A stretch of DNA of 64,000 bases from Microbulbifer rhizosphaerae (GTDB lineage Bacteria > Pseudomonadota > Gammaproteobacteria > Pseudomonadales > Cellvibrionaceae). Positions 53,251 through 63,007 of the stretch are shown piece after piece (position 1 is the stretch's first letter; every line of letters begins with the position of its first letter). A model generated the notes under the pieces. That model did no database searches. It was not told the origin of the DNA and saw only the letters and a program-made list of their open reading frames with translations. The DNA is taken from contig NZ_JACHWZ010000006.1 in assembly GCF_014191725.1 (NCBI RefSeq), forward strand, positions 1-64,000, given 5' to 3'. The position numbers and the translations under genes were made by a program.

Positions 53251-54252
53251 TCATAGGGCCATATCCACCACATAGCGCCCGATACCGTGCCCACGGTGCA
53301 GCCGCGCGAGAAACTCCGGCGCCTGTTCCAGGGAGATGTCTTCGGCGATGCTCTGCAGCTTCTCACCGATATTCCAGTCGCCCGCCAGTTTTTCCCAGGT
53401 GGCGGCCTTCTTCTCCAGTGGCAGTTCCACGCTGTCCACCCCCAGCAGGCTGATACCACGCAGGATAAACGGGAATACATTGGCCTGGAACTGAGCACCG
53501 GAGGCCATGCCGCAGGCGGCCACACCGCCGCCGTAGGCGAGGGATTTGATGACATTGAACAGGGTCTCACCACCCGCGGTATCCACCGCCCAGGCCCACA
53601 GCGGCTTGGCCATGGCCTTGCTGGCGAAGGGCGCCAGGGACTCGCGATCGAGCACCTTCCAGGCCCCCAAACCGGTAAGGAATCCCGAGGATTCCAGCTT
53701 GCCGGTCACCGCGGCGACGCGAAAACCCAGCTTGGCAAGCAACGCCACGGCGATAGAGCCCACGCCGCCGGTGGCGCCGGTCACCAGTACCTCGCCGTCT
53801 TCCGGACGGGCTCCGGCCTCCAGCAGCTTGTCCACGCAGAGACCGGCGGTGAGGCCGGCGGTGCCCAGGATCATCGATTCGCGCGCAGTCAGGCCTTCGG
53901 GCAGCGGCAGAGCCCAATCCGGGGGGATGGCGATGCGCTCGGCGAGGCCGCCGGGGGTGTTCATCCCCAGATCGTAGCCGGTGACCAACAGCCGCTCACC
54001 GGGGGCATAGGTGTCGCTTCTGTCCTCCAGCACCTCTCCCACCGCGTCGATACCCGGAGTGTGCGGATACTCCCGGGTGATGGCGCGATTGCCGAAGGCG
54101 GACAGCGCATCCTTGTAGTTCAGCGAAGAGTGGGAGACCGCCAGCAACAGCGGGTGGTCCGGCAGGTCGTCCAGCCGGCGCCGCACCACCCGCTGGTCGT
54201 ACTTGCCGGGAGCCACCTCTTCAACCCAGATTGCGCGAAAGGTCTTGTCCAT
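53251..54252 (-). CDS. acuI: AcuI/YhdH-type zinc-free acrylyl-CoA reductase
   Basis: From the ATG at 54252 this encodes 333 residues, the family length (an in-frame ATG at 54303 adds 17 atypical residues). FRAIWVEEVAPGKYDQRVVR at the start, SSLNYKDALSAFGN, YPHTPGIDAVGEV and the Rossmann VLVTGATGGVGSIAVALLAK match the YhdH/AcuI subgroup of the medium-chain reductases. It reduces acryloyl-CoA to propionyl-CoA with NADPH in three-carbon metabolism and detoxification. A more general quinone reductase role is possible. Confidence 0.8.
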   Translation of the reverse strand: MDKTFRAIWVEEVAPGKYDQRVVRRRLDDLPDHPLLLAVSHSSLNYKDALSAFGNRAITREYPHTPGIDAVGEVLEDRSDTYAPGERLLVTGYDLGMNTPGGLAERIAIPPDWALPLPEGLTARESMILGTAGLTAGLCVDKLLEAGARPEDGEVLVTGATGGVGSIAVALLAKLGFRVAAVTGKLESSGFLTGLGAWKVLDRESLAPFASKAMAKPLWAWAVDTAGGETLFNVIKSLAYGGGVAACGMASGAQFQANVFPFILRGISLLGVDSVELPLEKKAATWEKLAGDWNIGEKLQSIAEDISLEQAPEFLARLHRGHGIGRYVVDMAL

Positions 54253-54322
54253 AAAGTTTGTTCCGATCCCGGCCAGCCACCACTTCCGCGTCTGATTCGC
54301 CAATTACCGGCCACTATACAAA

Positions 54323-55510
54323 TTATTGCGCCTGGTGGCGCCAGGCCGCCAGACGGGAAAACAGCCGCATCAGCGCCGACTCCACGCCCGCCTGCGCCGC
54401 CAGACCCATCTTGCGGGCGATATTGCGCTTTTCCTTGTACTCCACCTGGTAGAGTTCCGAATCCTGCGCGCAGCGGGTGAGATATTCATCCGAGGTTTTC
54501 AGTTCATCCACCAGACCCAGGTCCAGCGCGCGCTGGCCGAACCAGACCTCACCGGTGGCTACCTTGGCGATATCCAGTTTCGGCCGGTACTCGGCGATAA
54601 AGTGCTGGAACAGCTGGTGGATATCCTCGAGGTCGCTCTGGAATTTCTCGCGCCCTTCCCGGGTGTTCTCTCCGAACATGGTCACGGTGCGCTTGTACTC
54701 CCCGGCGGTGAACAGCTCGAAGTCCACATCGTGGCGCTTGAGCAGGCGGTTGAAGTTGGGCAATTGCGCCAGCACACCGATGGACCCCAGCATGGCGAAG
54801 GGCGCGGCCAGTATGCGATCCGCCACGCAGGCCATCATGTAGCCGCCGCTGGCCGCCACCTTGTCCACGGCAATCGTGAGCCGCACACCGGCGCCGCGCA
54901 CCCGCGCGAGCTGGCTGGCGGCGAGCCCGTAGTTGGCCACCATACCGCCGGGGCTCTCCAGGCACACCACCACTTCATCGCCGCGCTCCGCCACCTGCAG
55001 GATTGCGGTAATTTCCTCGCGCAACTGGGACAGCGCACTGGCCTTGATGTCGCCGTCGAAGTGCATCACGAAAATACGCCGGCGACCTTTTCTCTCAGGC
55101 GCCGCAGATACTGCAGCGGGATGCTGCTCCCCGGCTTCGGCGTCCGCTTCCGCCTGCTCCGGTACCGGGGTATCGGTGCTCTCCAGCGCAGAACTATCGG
55201 TTTTCTTTGCGGACTTTTCTGCTTTTTGCCGTTCTTTTCTCGCCTTGGCCAGCGCTTTTTCCCGCGCTTTTTTCTCCTTCGCCAGTTCTTTCTTGCGGTG
55301 GCTGAATTCGCCTTTGTCCAACACTGCTTCCAGCAGTATCTCTTTCATCTCCTCGTAGCGGTCATTGAGGTGAGTGACACTGATATGCCCCTGCATACGT
55401 TCTTTCAGGTGCTCCCGATTGGCCACCGCAAAACCGATAATCACCAACAGTGCGGCAACAATGGTCACCACCTTGGCCAGGAACAGGCCATACTCACTGA
55501 GAAATTCCAC
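54323..55510 (-). CDS. sohB: SohB-like inner-membrane serine protease (S49)
   Basis: This encodes 395 residues. An N-terminal helix (about 10-30) is followed by a long charged, coiled-coil-like linker rich in Lys/Ala (about 60-145), then the S49 protease domain. VVVCLESPGGMVANYG is the conserved core, and VDKVAASGGYMMACVADRIL holds the catalytic Ser (AASGGY). The nearby GSIGV is standard. The pair Ser-Lys is expected from the family. SohB degrades periplasmic or membrane proteins. The highly charged linker is longer than usual. Confidence 0.85.
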   Translation of the reverse strand: MEFLSEYGLFLAKVVTIVAALLVIIGFAVANREHLKERMQGHISVTHLNDRYEEMKEILLEAVLDKGEFSHRKKELAKEKKAREKALAKARKERQKAEKSAKKTDSSALESTDTPVPEQAEADAEAGEQHPAAVSAAPERKGRRRIFVMHFDGDIKASALSQLREEITAILQVAERGDEVVVCLESPGGMVANYGLAASQLARVRGAGVRLTIAVDKVAASGGYMMACVADRILAAPFAMLGSIGVLAQLPNFNRLLKRHDVDFELFTAGEYKRTVTMFGENTREGREKFQSDLEDIHQLFQHFIAEYRPKLDIAKVATGEVWFGQRALDLGLVDELKTSDEYLTRCAQDSELYQVEYKEKRNIARKMGLAAQAGVESALMRLFSRLAAWRHQAQ

Positions 55511-55561
55511 TAAACCTCCATATTCGTATTTATTACTTTGATTTCGGAGTTCAAATCCAAC

Positions 55562-56212
55562 TCACTGCCACTCGTCAAGTGCCGAAGTGGCCTGCTTGTT
55601 CAGCGGTCGCGCCAGCAGGCCGGTGTGGCTGATCCGCACCTCGTAGACAGCGCCGTCTCCCATGGGCAGAAAAGTCGCGCTGCCGTAGACCGCATCCACA
55701 AACGGCAATTGGTTATCGACGCCCCGCAGTGTGCGCCAGATGTCGACACCGTAATCGCTCTCCTGCAACTGATATACGGAGCGCTGCTTGTCACGCTCGT
55801 CCTGCAGGGTGAGATAGCGGCCACTGAGACGGTCCAGGCGATAGGCCGGCTGGATGCCCCAGCGCGCCAGCGGGCCTTTCCACTTTAGCATTCGCGCATC
55901 CAGCTGCCACTGGTCGCCGCGCAGCTCGAAGTGCTGGGCCATTCCATCCTCGTCGGCAAACTTGGCCCGGAAGTGCTGGTCGCCGAGTTTCTCGAAGGAC
56001 ACCGTGCCCACGCTGTGTTCCTTCGCCAGGTTTCTGTAGCTGTAGATATCCGCCGCCACCAGCACGATCAACAGGGCACCACCGAGCAGCAGGATGCCGA
56101 TACTGCCGCGAATAAAGCCGAGCAGCCAGTTGCCGCCGAACAGTACCTTGCCGCCCCAAAAAATCAACAGCAGCGCCAGCAGCGCGAACAGGAAAGTTAT
56201 CGCGATATACAT
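55562..56212 (-). CDS. conserved membrane-anchored protein of unknown function
   Basis: This encodes 216 residues with two N-terminal membrane helices (about 3-20 and 35-56), then a beta-rich periplasmic domain (YSYRNLAKEHSVGTVSFEKL, LARWGIQPAYRLDRLSGRYL, VYGSATFLPMGDGAVYEVRI). Database entries often call such proteins cation/multidrug efflux pump, but nothing here supports transport. It lies between sohB and nudC in the same direction and is a conserved part of this neighbourhood in related pseudomonads (from memory). Confidence 0.6.
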   Translation of the reverse strand: MYIAITFLFALLALLLIFWGGKVLFGGNWLLGFIRGSIGILLLGGALLIVLVAADIYSYRNLAKEHSVGTVSFEKLGDQHFRAKFADEDGMAQHFELRGDQWQLDARMLKWKGPLARWGIQPAYRLDRLSGRYLTLQDERDKQRSVYQLQESDYGVDIWRTLRGVDNQLPFVDAVYGSATFLPMGDGAVYEVRISHTGLLARPLNKQATSALDEWQ

Positions 56213-56239
56213 ATTGTTATTGGACTCTTGTTAATGGAC

Positions 56240-57046
56240 TTACGCCGCCTCTTCCGCGAACCGCCGAATCAACTGCCCGGAAAGGGTCTGCGGCGGTGGG
56301 ATGGCTGAGGGCAGTTCGCTGTGGTGAAACCACGCCGCCTCAGCAATTTCCAGCCCGTCCGGTTTCAGTTCACCACCGGCCCACTCGGCGATATACCCCA
56401 GCATCAACTGGCCGGGGAAGGGCCACGGCTGGCTGCCGATGTAGTGACAGGCACCCACCTCCAGACCCACCTCCTCGCGCACCTCCCTCGCCAGGGCCTG
56501 CTCCGCATTCTCCCCCGGCTCGATAAAACCCGCCAGTGCGGTCAGCAGGCCGTGGGGGTGCCCCCGGTGGCGGGCGAGCAGACACTCCCCTCCACGGGTA
56601 ACCAGCATGATGACACAGGGGGAGATTCGGGGGTACACCGCCAATTGGCAACGGGGGCAGACCCGCGCACGGTCGCAGGGGTGGTATTCGGTAACGACAC
56701 CGCAGCGGCCGCAAAAACGGTGATCGGTGTCCCAGTTGGCCACCTGCAGCGCCCGCCCGGCCAGGGAAAAATGCAGTTCATCCACTTCCCCGAGCAAACT
56801 GCGCAGGCCTCGCCAGTCGCAGCCCCCCGCTGGCAGGCGCCCCGACAGCAGATGCACGCCGCACGTCCTTCCGCCCAGTTCTCCCAGGTAGTGGCTGGAC
56901 ACAACAGCGCTGCCGGGAAAGGGAAAATCGCTGTGCAGGAACTCTGTTCCAGAGCACAGCAACTGCCCCTCCGCCACAGCGATGTGCAGGGAAAACTGCG
57001 GCTGTGGCCGGGCGCTGGCAGCGGGAATGAAATCCAATCCGGCCAC
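56240..57046 (-). CDS. nudC: NADH/NAD-capped RNA pyrophosphatase NudC
   Basis: This encodes 268 residues. The zinc site CGRCG... CPRCQ (about 112-135) and the SPCVIMLVTRGGECLLAR strand lead to the Nudix box GFIEPGENAEQALAREVREEVGLEVG (G-x5-E-x7-R-E-V-x-E-E-x-G). The NudC-specific motif SQPWPFPGQLMLGY follows it. It hydrolyses NADH and removes NAD caps from RNA. It is four bases from the end of the larger gene upstream, so co-transcribed. Confidence 0.9.
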   Translation of the reverse strand: MAGLDFIPAASARPQPQFSLHIAVAEGQLLCSGTEFLHSDFPFPGSAVVSSHYLGELGGRTCGVHLLSGRLPAGGCDWRGLRSLLGEVDELHFSLAGRALQVANWDTDHRFCGRCGVVTEYHPCDRARVCPRCQLAVYPRISPCVIMLVTRGGECLLARHRGHPHGLLTALAGFIEPGENAEQALAREVREEVGLEVGACHYIGSQPWPFPGQLMLGYIAEWAGGELKPDGLEIAEAAWFHHSELPSAIPPPQTLSGQLIRRFAEEAA

Positions 57047-57050
57047 CGGC

Positions 57051-58748
57051 TCAGGCTACCTCAACGGGATACCCGAGGGCCTCCAGGCTTTCCACCGCCA
57101 GGTTGAGTGACTGCATGTCCGCGTCGCGGTGCAGTTTCACCTCGCCCAGGTAGTACTCCAGGCTGATGATGGCGTCGGCGAAAATATCCAGGGACTGCTC
57201 CAGGCCGGGAGCCGCCTCCCGCTGGTCCATCACCGCCTCGACGAAGTCCACAAGGCGCTCCACCACCGCCGCGGCGCGGCGCAGGTTGAGTACCACCAGG
57301 CCGCCGCGCACGCTGTTGAGAGTGGTGGATACATTGCGTATATGGCCGTGATCGAACCCGGACTCCGCGTAGGAGCCCAGTGCGCGCTTGATCAGCGACA
57401 GGCCCGCCTCCGCTTCCTTGAGCACCGCCACTTCCGCCTCTGCCAGTTGGCTGTGCTCCAGGGCGATGTCCGCGTGGCCGTACTCGTCCACGTCGATACT
57501 GGAGCTCTGGCGCAGGGCGCGGATGGTGCTATCCACCATCAGCACCTGGCCGGTGAGTTTCTGCAGCGCCGACTCCGCCGTCGCGCCGCCGGCCGGTGCG
57601 GCGCTGCGATACTCCTCAACCGCCTCGCTCAGGCCGTCACCGATCCGCCTGAAATTGAGCAGTTTCAGAGTGCTGGCAATGCGCTGCAGGGTACCCACCA
57701 GTCCGCCCTCGTCATCCAGGCCGGTGAGTCCGATCATCTCGATATCGTCCAGCATGCGGCGCACGCCGGAGAGTTCCTCGTCCAGGGCGCCGGCCACCGC
57801 GGTGATTGCGGTGGCCCCCGGACCGCCCAGGCTGGCCCGCTCCCGCTCCAACTCAGCCTCGCTGTAGCCCAGGGGCGCCACCGAGAAGGCCTCCAGCACC
57901 TGGGCGCCCTGCCCACCGGGCACGGACAGGGCCAGCCAGTAGAGGCACTCCTTCAGCAGCACTGGCGGCGCCGGCTGGTCCAGGGCGGAATCCCCCTGCT
58001 TCTGCAGGGTGCGCAGGCGGCGGTCGAACATGCTGAACACCATCACCCGAGCTCGGTTGATGTGCATCTCCCGCGAGGCCATTCCCCCCAAGGCTGCTCC
58101 CGCCACCGCCCACAACCTGCCGTTGGGACGCCCGGCGGAAACGCTGGCGATGCGTTGCAGCGCGCGCGCCATCATGGTGTAGGCGGGTTTGCAGGGTTTG
58201 CCCTGCAATAGCGCCAGCAACCCCACCTGATACATGTGGCGGAAGCGGCGCACGAAGTTGCCCAGGTCCTCGGACATTACCGCCGAGGACACGGCACCGG
58301 GCACATTGGCATCCAGGCGGCAGCGAAAGAAATGGCTCTCCGGTACCGGTGGTTGCGAGCGCGCCGCCCGCAGGTTGTTGATATAGGGAATCAGTAGCTC
58401 CGGACGCGCGCTGCTTCGGTTCTGCACAAAATCGAGATAGCGTGTAATCACGTAAAACCCGGTACCCAGAGCCTCCATCAGGTCGCTGGTGGCCTCCTGG
58501 CGGTCCTCCTGCAGGTCTGCCAGTGCGCTGAGCATCTCCTGGGCCAACAGCTCCGCTGCGTGCAGTTGTACCATCTGCAGAACGCCACTGATCTGACGCA
58601 ATGCCGCCATACACTGTGTTAGGGACTGCTTGTTGTTATGGTCCACCGCAAACTGGTCCAGATGACTGGCAGCACCGTCCACAGTCGCCACCAGCTCTTC
58701 CTTCACCAGGTTCACGGAAGTTATGTTGATATCGCGCACTTCAGTCAC
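57051..58748 (-). CDS. large helical protein similar to the N-terminal part of ChpA
   Basis: This encodes 565 residues, almost all helical, with heptad-like leucine and alanine patterns (AELLAQEMLSALADLQED, RLRTLQKQGDSALDQPAPPV). There is no signal peptide. Blocks such as CMAALRQISGVLQMVQLHAA and GLVVLNLRRAAAVVERLVDFV resemble the Hpt-like helical repeats of ChpA, but I see no clear Hpt phosphoacceptor His. It is unlikely to be a kinase by itself. It may be a stand-alone regulator related to pilus chemotaxis proteins. The gene is divergent from nhaB. Confidence 0.55.
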   Translation of the reverse strand: MTEVRDINITSVNLVKEELVATVDGAASHLDQFAVDHNNKQSLTQCMAALRQISGVLQMVQLHAAELLAQEMLSALADLQEDRQEATSDLMEALGTGFYVITRYLDFVQNRSSARPELLIPYINNLRAARSQPPVPESHFFRCRLDANVPGAVSSAVMSEDLGNFVRRFRHMYQVGLLALLQGKPCKPAYTMMARALQRIASVSAGRPNGRLWAVAGAALGGMASREMHINRARVMVFSMFDRRLRTLQKQGDSALDQPAPPVLLKECLYWLALSVPGGQGAQVLEAFSVAPLGYSEAELERERASLGGPGATAITAVAGALDEELSGVRRMLDDIEMIGLTGLDDEGGLVGTLQRIASTLKLLNFRRIGDGLSEAVEEYRSAAPAGGATAESALQKLTGQVLMVDSTIRALRQSSSIDVDEYGHADIALEHSQLAEAEVAVLKEAEAGLSLIKRALGSYAESGFDHGHIRNVSTTLNSVRGGLVVLNLRRAAAVVERLVDFVEAVMDQREAAPGLEQSLDIFADAIISLEYYLGEVKLHRDADMQSLNLAVESLEALGYPVEVA

Positions 58749-59018
58749 TACTTACACCGCTGTATTATTATTTTGCACAAAATTCGACCAGAACAGGGGG
58801 TTTCGGTCAACTACAAAGCAATTTATACCAAACCCATCAAGAGTCCACCTCTAAGCGGATAAATTCTATCGAATAATCGACAAATCGAGTGGCATAGAGG
58901 CAAGGACTGGCGAAACTACTTGAATTTTCCCCCAAACTGGGTAGCGTTCCCCTCCGTACCCGCGGGTCTCCCCGCCCACGATGCGTATCCAGGCCAGCAG
59001 TTAACCAAGAAAGTTAAA

Positions 59019-60554
59019 ATGAACACATACAATAACGCCCTCACAGCTTCCGGCAACGGCTTCGGCCGGGCTTTTACAGAGAACTTCCTGGGCGAAGCGC
59101 CCGACTGGTACAAGCTGACCATTACCCTGTTCCTGATCGCCAATCCGGTCCTGCTGTACGCCACCGGTCCTTTTATTACCGGGTGGGTGCTGATCGGCGA
59201 GTTCATCTTCACCCTCGCCATGGCCCTGAAATGCTACCCGCTGCAACCCGGCGGCCTGCTGGCGATGGAGGCGGTGCTGCTGGGAATGACCAGCACCGAC
59301 GCCGTGTACCACGAGGTTACGGAAAATTTCGAAGTAATCCTGCTGCTGATGTTTATGGTGGCCGGAATCTACTTCATGAAGAGCCTGCTGCTATTCGTAT
59401 TCACCAAAATACTGATCAATGTAAAGTCCAAGACACTGCTCTCGGTGCTGTTCTGCTCTGTGGCCGCAGTGCTTTCCGCCTTTCTCGACGCACTCACCGT
59501 CACCGCCGTATTGATCGCCGTCGCGGTGGGGTTCTACTCGGTATACCACCGGGTGGCCTCCAACCAGCCTCACCACCATCACGACCACGACCATTCCAAC
59601 GATGACCACGTGGTGGAATACCATCGGGAAGACCTGGACCAGTTCCGCGCCTACCTGCGCAGCCTGATTATGCATGGTGCCGTAGGCACCGCCCTGGGCG
59701 GTGTGACCACTCTGGTGGGCGAGCCGCAAAACCTGCTGATCGCGGAAAAGGCGGGCTGGGAATTCCTGCAGTTCTTCCTGAATATGGCCCCGGTCACCAT
59801 CCCCTCGTTCTTCGCCGGCCTACTGACCTGCGTGCTGCTGGAAAAGACCGGCATCTGCGGCTACGGCGCCAAGCTGCCCGGCGCAGTGCGCGAAGTGCTG
59901 ATGAATTTTTCCCAGGAAGAAGAGAAAAAGCGCAGCTCCACTGACGTGGCCGAACTCTGGATACAGGGCATAGTCGCGGTCATCCTGGTGCTGTCGCTGG
60001 CCTTTCATGTGGCGGAAGTGGGCATCATCGGCCTGATGATCATCGTACTGCTGACCGCTTTCAACGGCGTGGTACAGGAGGCCCGCATCGGCCACGCGTT
60101 TGAAGAGGCCCTGCCCTTTACCGCGCTGCTGGTGGTGTTTTTTGCCATTGTTGCAGTAATCCACGAACAGCATCTGTTCGAACCGGTGACCCAGTTCGTG
60201 CTCGGGCTGGAGCCGGAACAGCAACCGGGTATGCTGTTCCTGGCCAACGGCATACTGTCGATGATCAGCGACAATGTGTTTGTGGCCACCGTGTATATCA
60301 ACGAAGTGAAGGCGGCGCTGACGGCTGGGGAAATCACCCGCGAGCATTTCGACAAGCTGGCCATCGCCATCAACACCGGCACCAATCTGCCCAGCGTGGC
60401 AACGCCCAACGGCCAGGCGGCTTTCCTGTTCCTGCTGACCTCCGCATTGGCACCGCTGATCCGACTGTCTTATGGGCGCATGGTGATTATGGCCCTGCCC
60501 TATACCGTAGTGCTCAGTGTAGTGGCGCTGGTTTGCGTAATTTATATGGTCTGA
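59019..60554 (+). CDS. nhaB: Na+/H+ antiporter NhaB
   Basis: From the ATG at 59019 this encodes 511 residues. [59 protein letters not shown] and [20 protein letters not shown] closely match E. coli NhaB along the whole length. About 12 membrane helices are visible. It exchanges cytoplasmic sodium for protons, fitting a marine host. A distinctive cytoplasmic or periplasmic loop after the fifth helix is very His/Asp-rich ([13 protein letters not shown], about residues 187-199) and absent from the E. coli protein as I recall it. Confidence 0.9.
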   Translation: MNTYNNALTASGNGFGRAFTENFLGEAPDWYKLTITLFLIANPVLLYATGPFITGWVLIGEFIFTLAMALKCYPLQPGGLLAMEAVLLGMTSTDAVYHEVTENFEVILLLMFMVAGIYFMKSLLLFVFTKILINVKSKTLLSVLFCSVAAVLSAFLDALTVTAVLIAVAVGFYSVYHRVASNQPHHHHDHDHSNDDHVVEYHREDLDQFRAYLRSLIMHGAVGTALGGVTTLVGEPQNLLIAEKAGWEFLQFFLNMAPVTIPSFFAGLLTCVLLEKTGICGYGAKLPGAVREVLMNFSQEEEKKRSSTDVAELWIQGIVAVILVLSLAFHVAEVGIIGLMIIVLLTAFNGVVQEARIGHAFEEALPFTALLVVFFAIVAVIHEQHLFEPVTQFVLGLEPEQQPGMLFLANGILSMISDNVFVATVYINEVKAALTAGEITREHFDKLAIAINTGTNLPSVATPNGQAAFLFLLTSALAPLIRLSYGRMVIMALPYTVVLSVVALVCVIYMV

Positions 60555-60608
60555 AAAAACTCGGGACAAAGATGCGAAGATCCTGCTGTCGGAGGCTTTC
60601 TGCGGGAT

Positions 60609-60720
60609 CTTATGAGGCAGGGATGCCGATTAGAGCGTACGACCGCCAGGGATGACGGGGTGCCGCCCAACGGAAGGGTAGAAAACGCATGGAGCAGTTT
60701 TCTGCCAGGGATGTATTTAC
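60609..60720. repeat. looser relative of the structured repeat (CAGGGATG cluster)
   Basis: GGCAGGGATGCC (60612-60623), CGCCAGGGATGACGG (60643-60657) and GCCAGGGATGTATTTACG repeat one motif three times. The last is preceded by a hairpin AGAAAAC-GCATGGAGCA-GTTTTCT (60680-60703). Hairpin plus GCCAGGGAT recalls the other repeats, but the GGACGCCGAAGGCGCC core is missing. Confidence 0.5.
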
Positions 60721-60731
60721 GTATGCCCCGC

Positions 60732-60756
60732 AAAAAAAAGCCCCCGACAGCAGGGC
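60732..60756 (-). terminator. candidate terminator of dnaQ
   Basis: On the minus strand GCCCTGCTGTCGGGGGC is followed by eight T (AAAAAAAA at 60732-60739 on plus). The stem is short, so this is moderate evidence. Confidence 0.45.
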
Positions 60757-60799
60757 CGCCACCGTGCCAATTTCAGGGGAGCCACGGCTCCCCCATTCC

Positions 60800-61531
60800 T
60801 CACTGCCAAAAATGCTTGCCGGCCGATTTCTCCAGCAACGCCAGCATCTCCTGATGTGCCCTCTCCTCTTCTGCGCTGGCCGGAAGCACTGCCAATTGCG
60901 GCCTGTCCGCTGACAGCCGGCGGATAGCGCCGGGAGTGGAGTCACGCTGCTCGCCCTCGTCGTTCTCGTCATCGGATTTGCGCTCACCGCTCGCCAGCAT
61001 AAGATCTGTCTGCCCGCCAGTCATGGTCAGGTAAACGTCGGCGAGGATCTCGGCATCGAGCAGGGCGCCGTGCAGATCCCGCTGGGAATTGTCGACAAAA
61101 TAGCGCTTGCACAGGGCATCCAGGCTGTTCTTCTGCCCCGGGTGCTTTTCCCTGGCCAACGCCAGGGTGTCCAACACCCCACAGTGGGCGATAACGCTCT
61201 TCCAGCGCGGGCTGCCCAGCCGTTTCAGCTCCCAATTGATAAAGCCCACATCGAAAGGCGCATTGTGAATCACCAACTCCGCACCTTCGCAGAAGGTCAT
61301 AAACTCATCGGCGATCTGTGCGAAGACCGGCTTGTCCTCCAGAAACTCATTGGTGATGCCGTGCACTTCGATAGCGCCGTCGTCCACCTGCCGCTCGGGA
61401 TTGACGTACTGGTGGTAGTGACGCCCGGTGAGCTTCCGATTCACCACTTCCACGCAGCCGATTTCGATAATGCGATGACCGCTCTTCGGGTCCAGGCCCG
61501 TGGTTTCGGTATCCAGAACAACCTGACGCAT
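60800..61531 (-). CDS. dnaQ: DNA polymerase III epsilon subunit (3'-5' proofreading exonuclease)
   Basis: This encodes 243 residues. Exo I is VLDTETTGLDPKSGHRIIEI (Asp and Glu), Exo II IHNAPFDVGFINWEL, and Exo III HGALLDAEILADVYL, the DEDDh set. The C-terminal ~70 residues are a charged, divergent tail that binds the polymerase alpha subunit. It lies two bases after rnhA in the same direction, the common gamma-proteobacterial rnhA-dnaQ pair. Confidence 0.9.
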   Translation of the reverse strand: MRQVVLDTETTGLDPKSGHRIIEIGCVEVVNRKLTGRHYHQYVNPERQVDDGAIEVHGITNEFLEDKPVFAQIADEFMTFCEGAELVIHNAPFDVGFINWELKRLGSPRWKSVIAHCGVLDTLALAREKHPGQKNSLDALCKRYFVDNSQRDLHGALLDAEILADVYLTMTGGQTDLMLASGERKSDDENDEGEQRDSTPGAIRRLSADRPQLAVLPASAEEERAHQEMLALLEKSAGKHFWQ

Positions 61532-61533
61532 TG

Positions 61534-61971
61534 CTACCCTCCCAATTCATCGATGCCGCGATTGGCGAGTTGGTCCGCGCGCTCGTTACCGGGGTGCCCG
61601 GAGTGGCCCTTGACCCAGTGCCAGTGCACCTCGTGGTGGGCTATGCCCTCTTCCAGTTGGCGCCAGAGGTCAGCGTTTTTTACCGGCTTTTTATTCGCGG
61701 TCTTCCAGCCATTGCGTTTCCAGTTGTGTATCCAACTGGTAATGCCCTGGCGTAGATACTGGGAGTCGGTGTGCAAATCCACGCGGCACGGCTGCTTGAG
61801 CGCCCCCAGGGCCCTGATCGCCGCCATCAGTTCCATTCGATTATTGGTGGTGTGTTTCTCACCGCCGAACAGCTCGCGCTCCGCATCGCCGTGGACCAGC
61901 AGAGCTCCCCAGCCGCCCGGCCCGGGATTGCCGCGGCAGGCGCCATCTGTGTAAATAGTGACTTGTTTCAA
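61534..61971 (-). CDS. rnhA: ribonuclease HI
   Basis: This encodes 145 residues, near the E. coli length of 155. The metal ligands are Asp in [17 protein letters not shown], Glu in [15 protein letters not shown] and Asp in [13 protein letters not shown], with the final DQLANRG block (Asp). The basic protrusion [20 protein letters not shown] is complete. It removes the RNA strand of RNA-DNA hybrids. Confidence 0.9.
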   Translation of the reverse strand: MKQVTIYTDGACRGNPGPGGWGALLVHGDAERELFGGEKHTTNNRMELMAAIRALGALKQPCRVDLHTDSQYLRQGITSWIHNWKRNGWKTANKKPVKNADLWRQLEEGIAHHEVHWHWVKGHSGHPGNERADQLANRGIDELGG

Positions 61972-61994
61972 GATGAGTGCTTTTTGTATTGCAA

Positions 61995-62016
61995 TAAAAA
62001 GCCGGCGATGCCGGCT
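61995..62016 (-). terminator. rho-independent terminator of the methyltransferase gene
   Basis: On the minus strand AGCCGGC-ATC-GCCGGCT (62016-62000) forms a perfect 7-bp stem and is followed by TTTTTA. It stands between the methyltransferase gene and rnhA, so rnhA-dnaQ should have a separate promoter or depend on read-through. Confidence 0.7.
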
Positions 62017-62037
62017 CTCAGTAGTTTTCAGTTGTCC

Positions 62038-62829
62038 CTAATGTTTCTGATGGCGCCGTCGCGCCGCAATCCGCGAACTCGAAGGGACCACATTGATCGC
62101 GGGCTTGCGCTCCCCGCGCCAGTCGATTTTGATAGTGCGCATACGCGCGACTTCTTTGCGCGCGACTATGATGTAAAAGCCTCCCCAAGGCAAGTGCCAG
62201 CGGGTCCCCAAGCGCTCCATCCAGGCGGTCTTGGCCAGCAGTTCGCCCTGCTGCAGCGGCAGCCGGAAAAACCCCCTCTCCACATTCCCTGCCTGCAGGT
62301 CGAGCAGGTTCATCCAGTCTGCCACCCGCGCCGCACGCAACTGGTTGCCCCGCTGGTGTGCACTGCCGGAGAACAGTAATCGCGACAGCCCCAACAGGGA
62401 AAAGGGGTTGAAGCCGATCAGCACCATATGGCCGCCGGGGATCAGCACCCGCGCCGCCTCCCGCAATACCTGGTGGGGCTGGGGGGAAAAATCCAGCAGG
62501 TGGTGCAGCAGGGCCACATCGATCGATTCCGAGGGGAGTGGCAATTGCTCGAACTCCACCTGGGCTGCACCCTTCTGCCCGCGGCAGGCACTGAAGCGGA
62601 AGCGGTGGTTGATACGGCTACACGAGGCAAAGTCCACCGCACTGGTCACCCCCGCCTGCATCAAGTGGTAGCCGAACAGGCGCTCCACCAGCGGCTGGGC
62701 CAGGGCGAGCTGCTGTGACAGTATCTCTTCTCCCAACCGGCTGGCAAACCAGCTGGCGAGGGCAGGGCAGGACTGTGCAAGGGATGGTTGCTCGCCCCGC
62801 CGCCGGCCCAGAATGGATTTCTGCTCCAT
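62038..62829 (-). CDS. SAM-dependent class I methyltransferase
   Basis: From the ATG at 62829, with GAGGGAAT upstream, this encodes 263 residues. After an N-terminal helical part, CRGQKGAAQVEFEQLPLPS and SIDVALLHHLLDFSPQPHQVL, REAARVLIPGGHMVLIGFNP correspond to SAM-binding motifs I-III and post III. It belongs to the methyltransferase type found between rnhA and gloB in many gamma-proteobacteria. Its target is unknown. It is divergent from gloB. Confidence 0.8.
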   Translation of the reverse strand: MEQKSILGRRRGEQPSLAQSCPALASWFASRLGEEILSQQLALAQPLVERLFGYHLMQAGVTSAVDFASCSRINHRFRFSACRGQKGAAQVEFEQLPLPSESIDVALLHHLLDFSPQPHQVLREAARVLIPGGHMVLIGFNPFSLLGLSRLLFSGSAHQRGNQLRAARVADWMNLLDLQAGNVERGFFRLPLQQGELLAKTAWMERLGTRWHLPWGGFYIIVARKEVARMRTIKIDWRGERKPAINVVPSSSRIAARRRHQKH

Positions 62830-63007
62830 AGATTCCCTCATTTGTCCCTGTCTCTGAAAGTCGGTTTTGCCCGATCTGCTGGGACAGTATGAATTTTTTA
62901 CTTTCCCGGAAAAAGCCGCAATATTCGACCAATATCTGCAGCCCCTCCCGGCAAATACCCTTCACCCTATGATACTGTTATTCATCCAAGAGTAACGGGC
63001 CGCAGAA

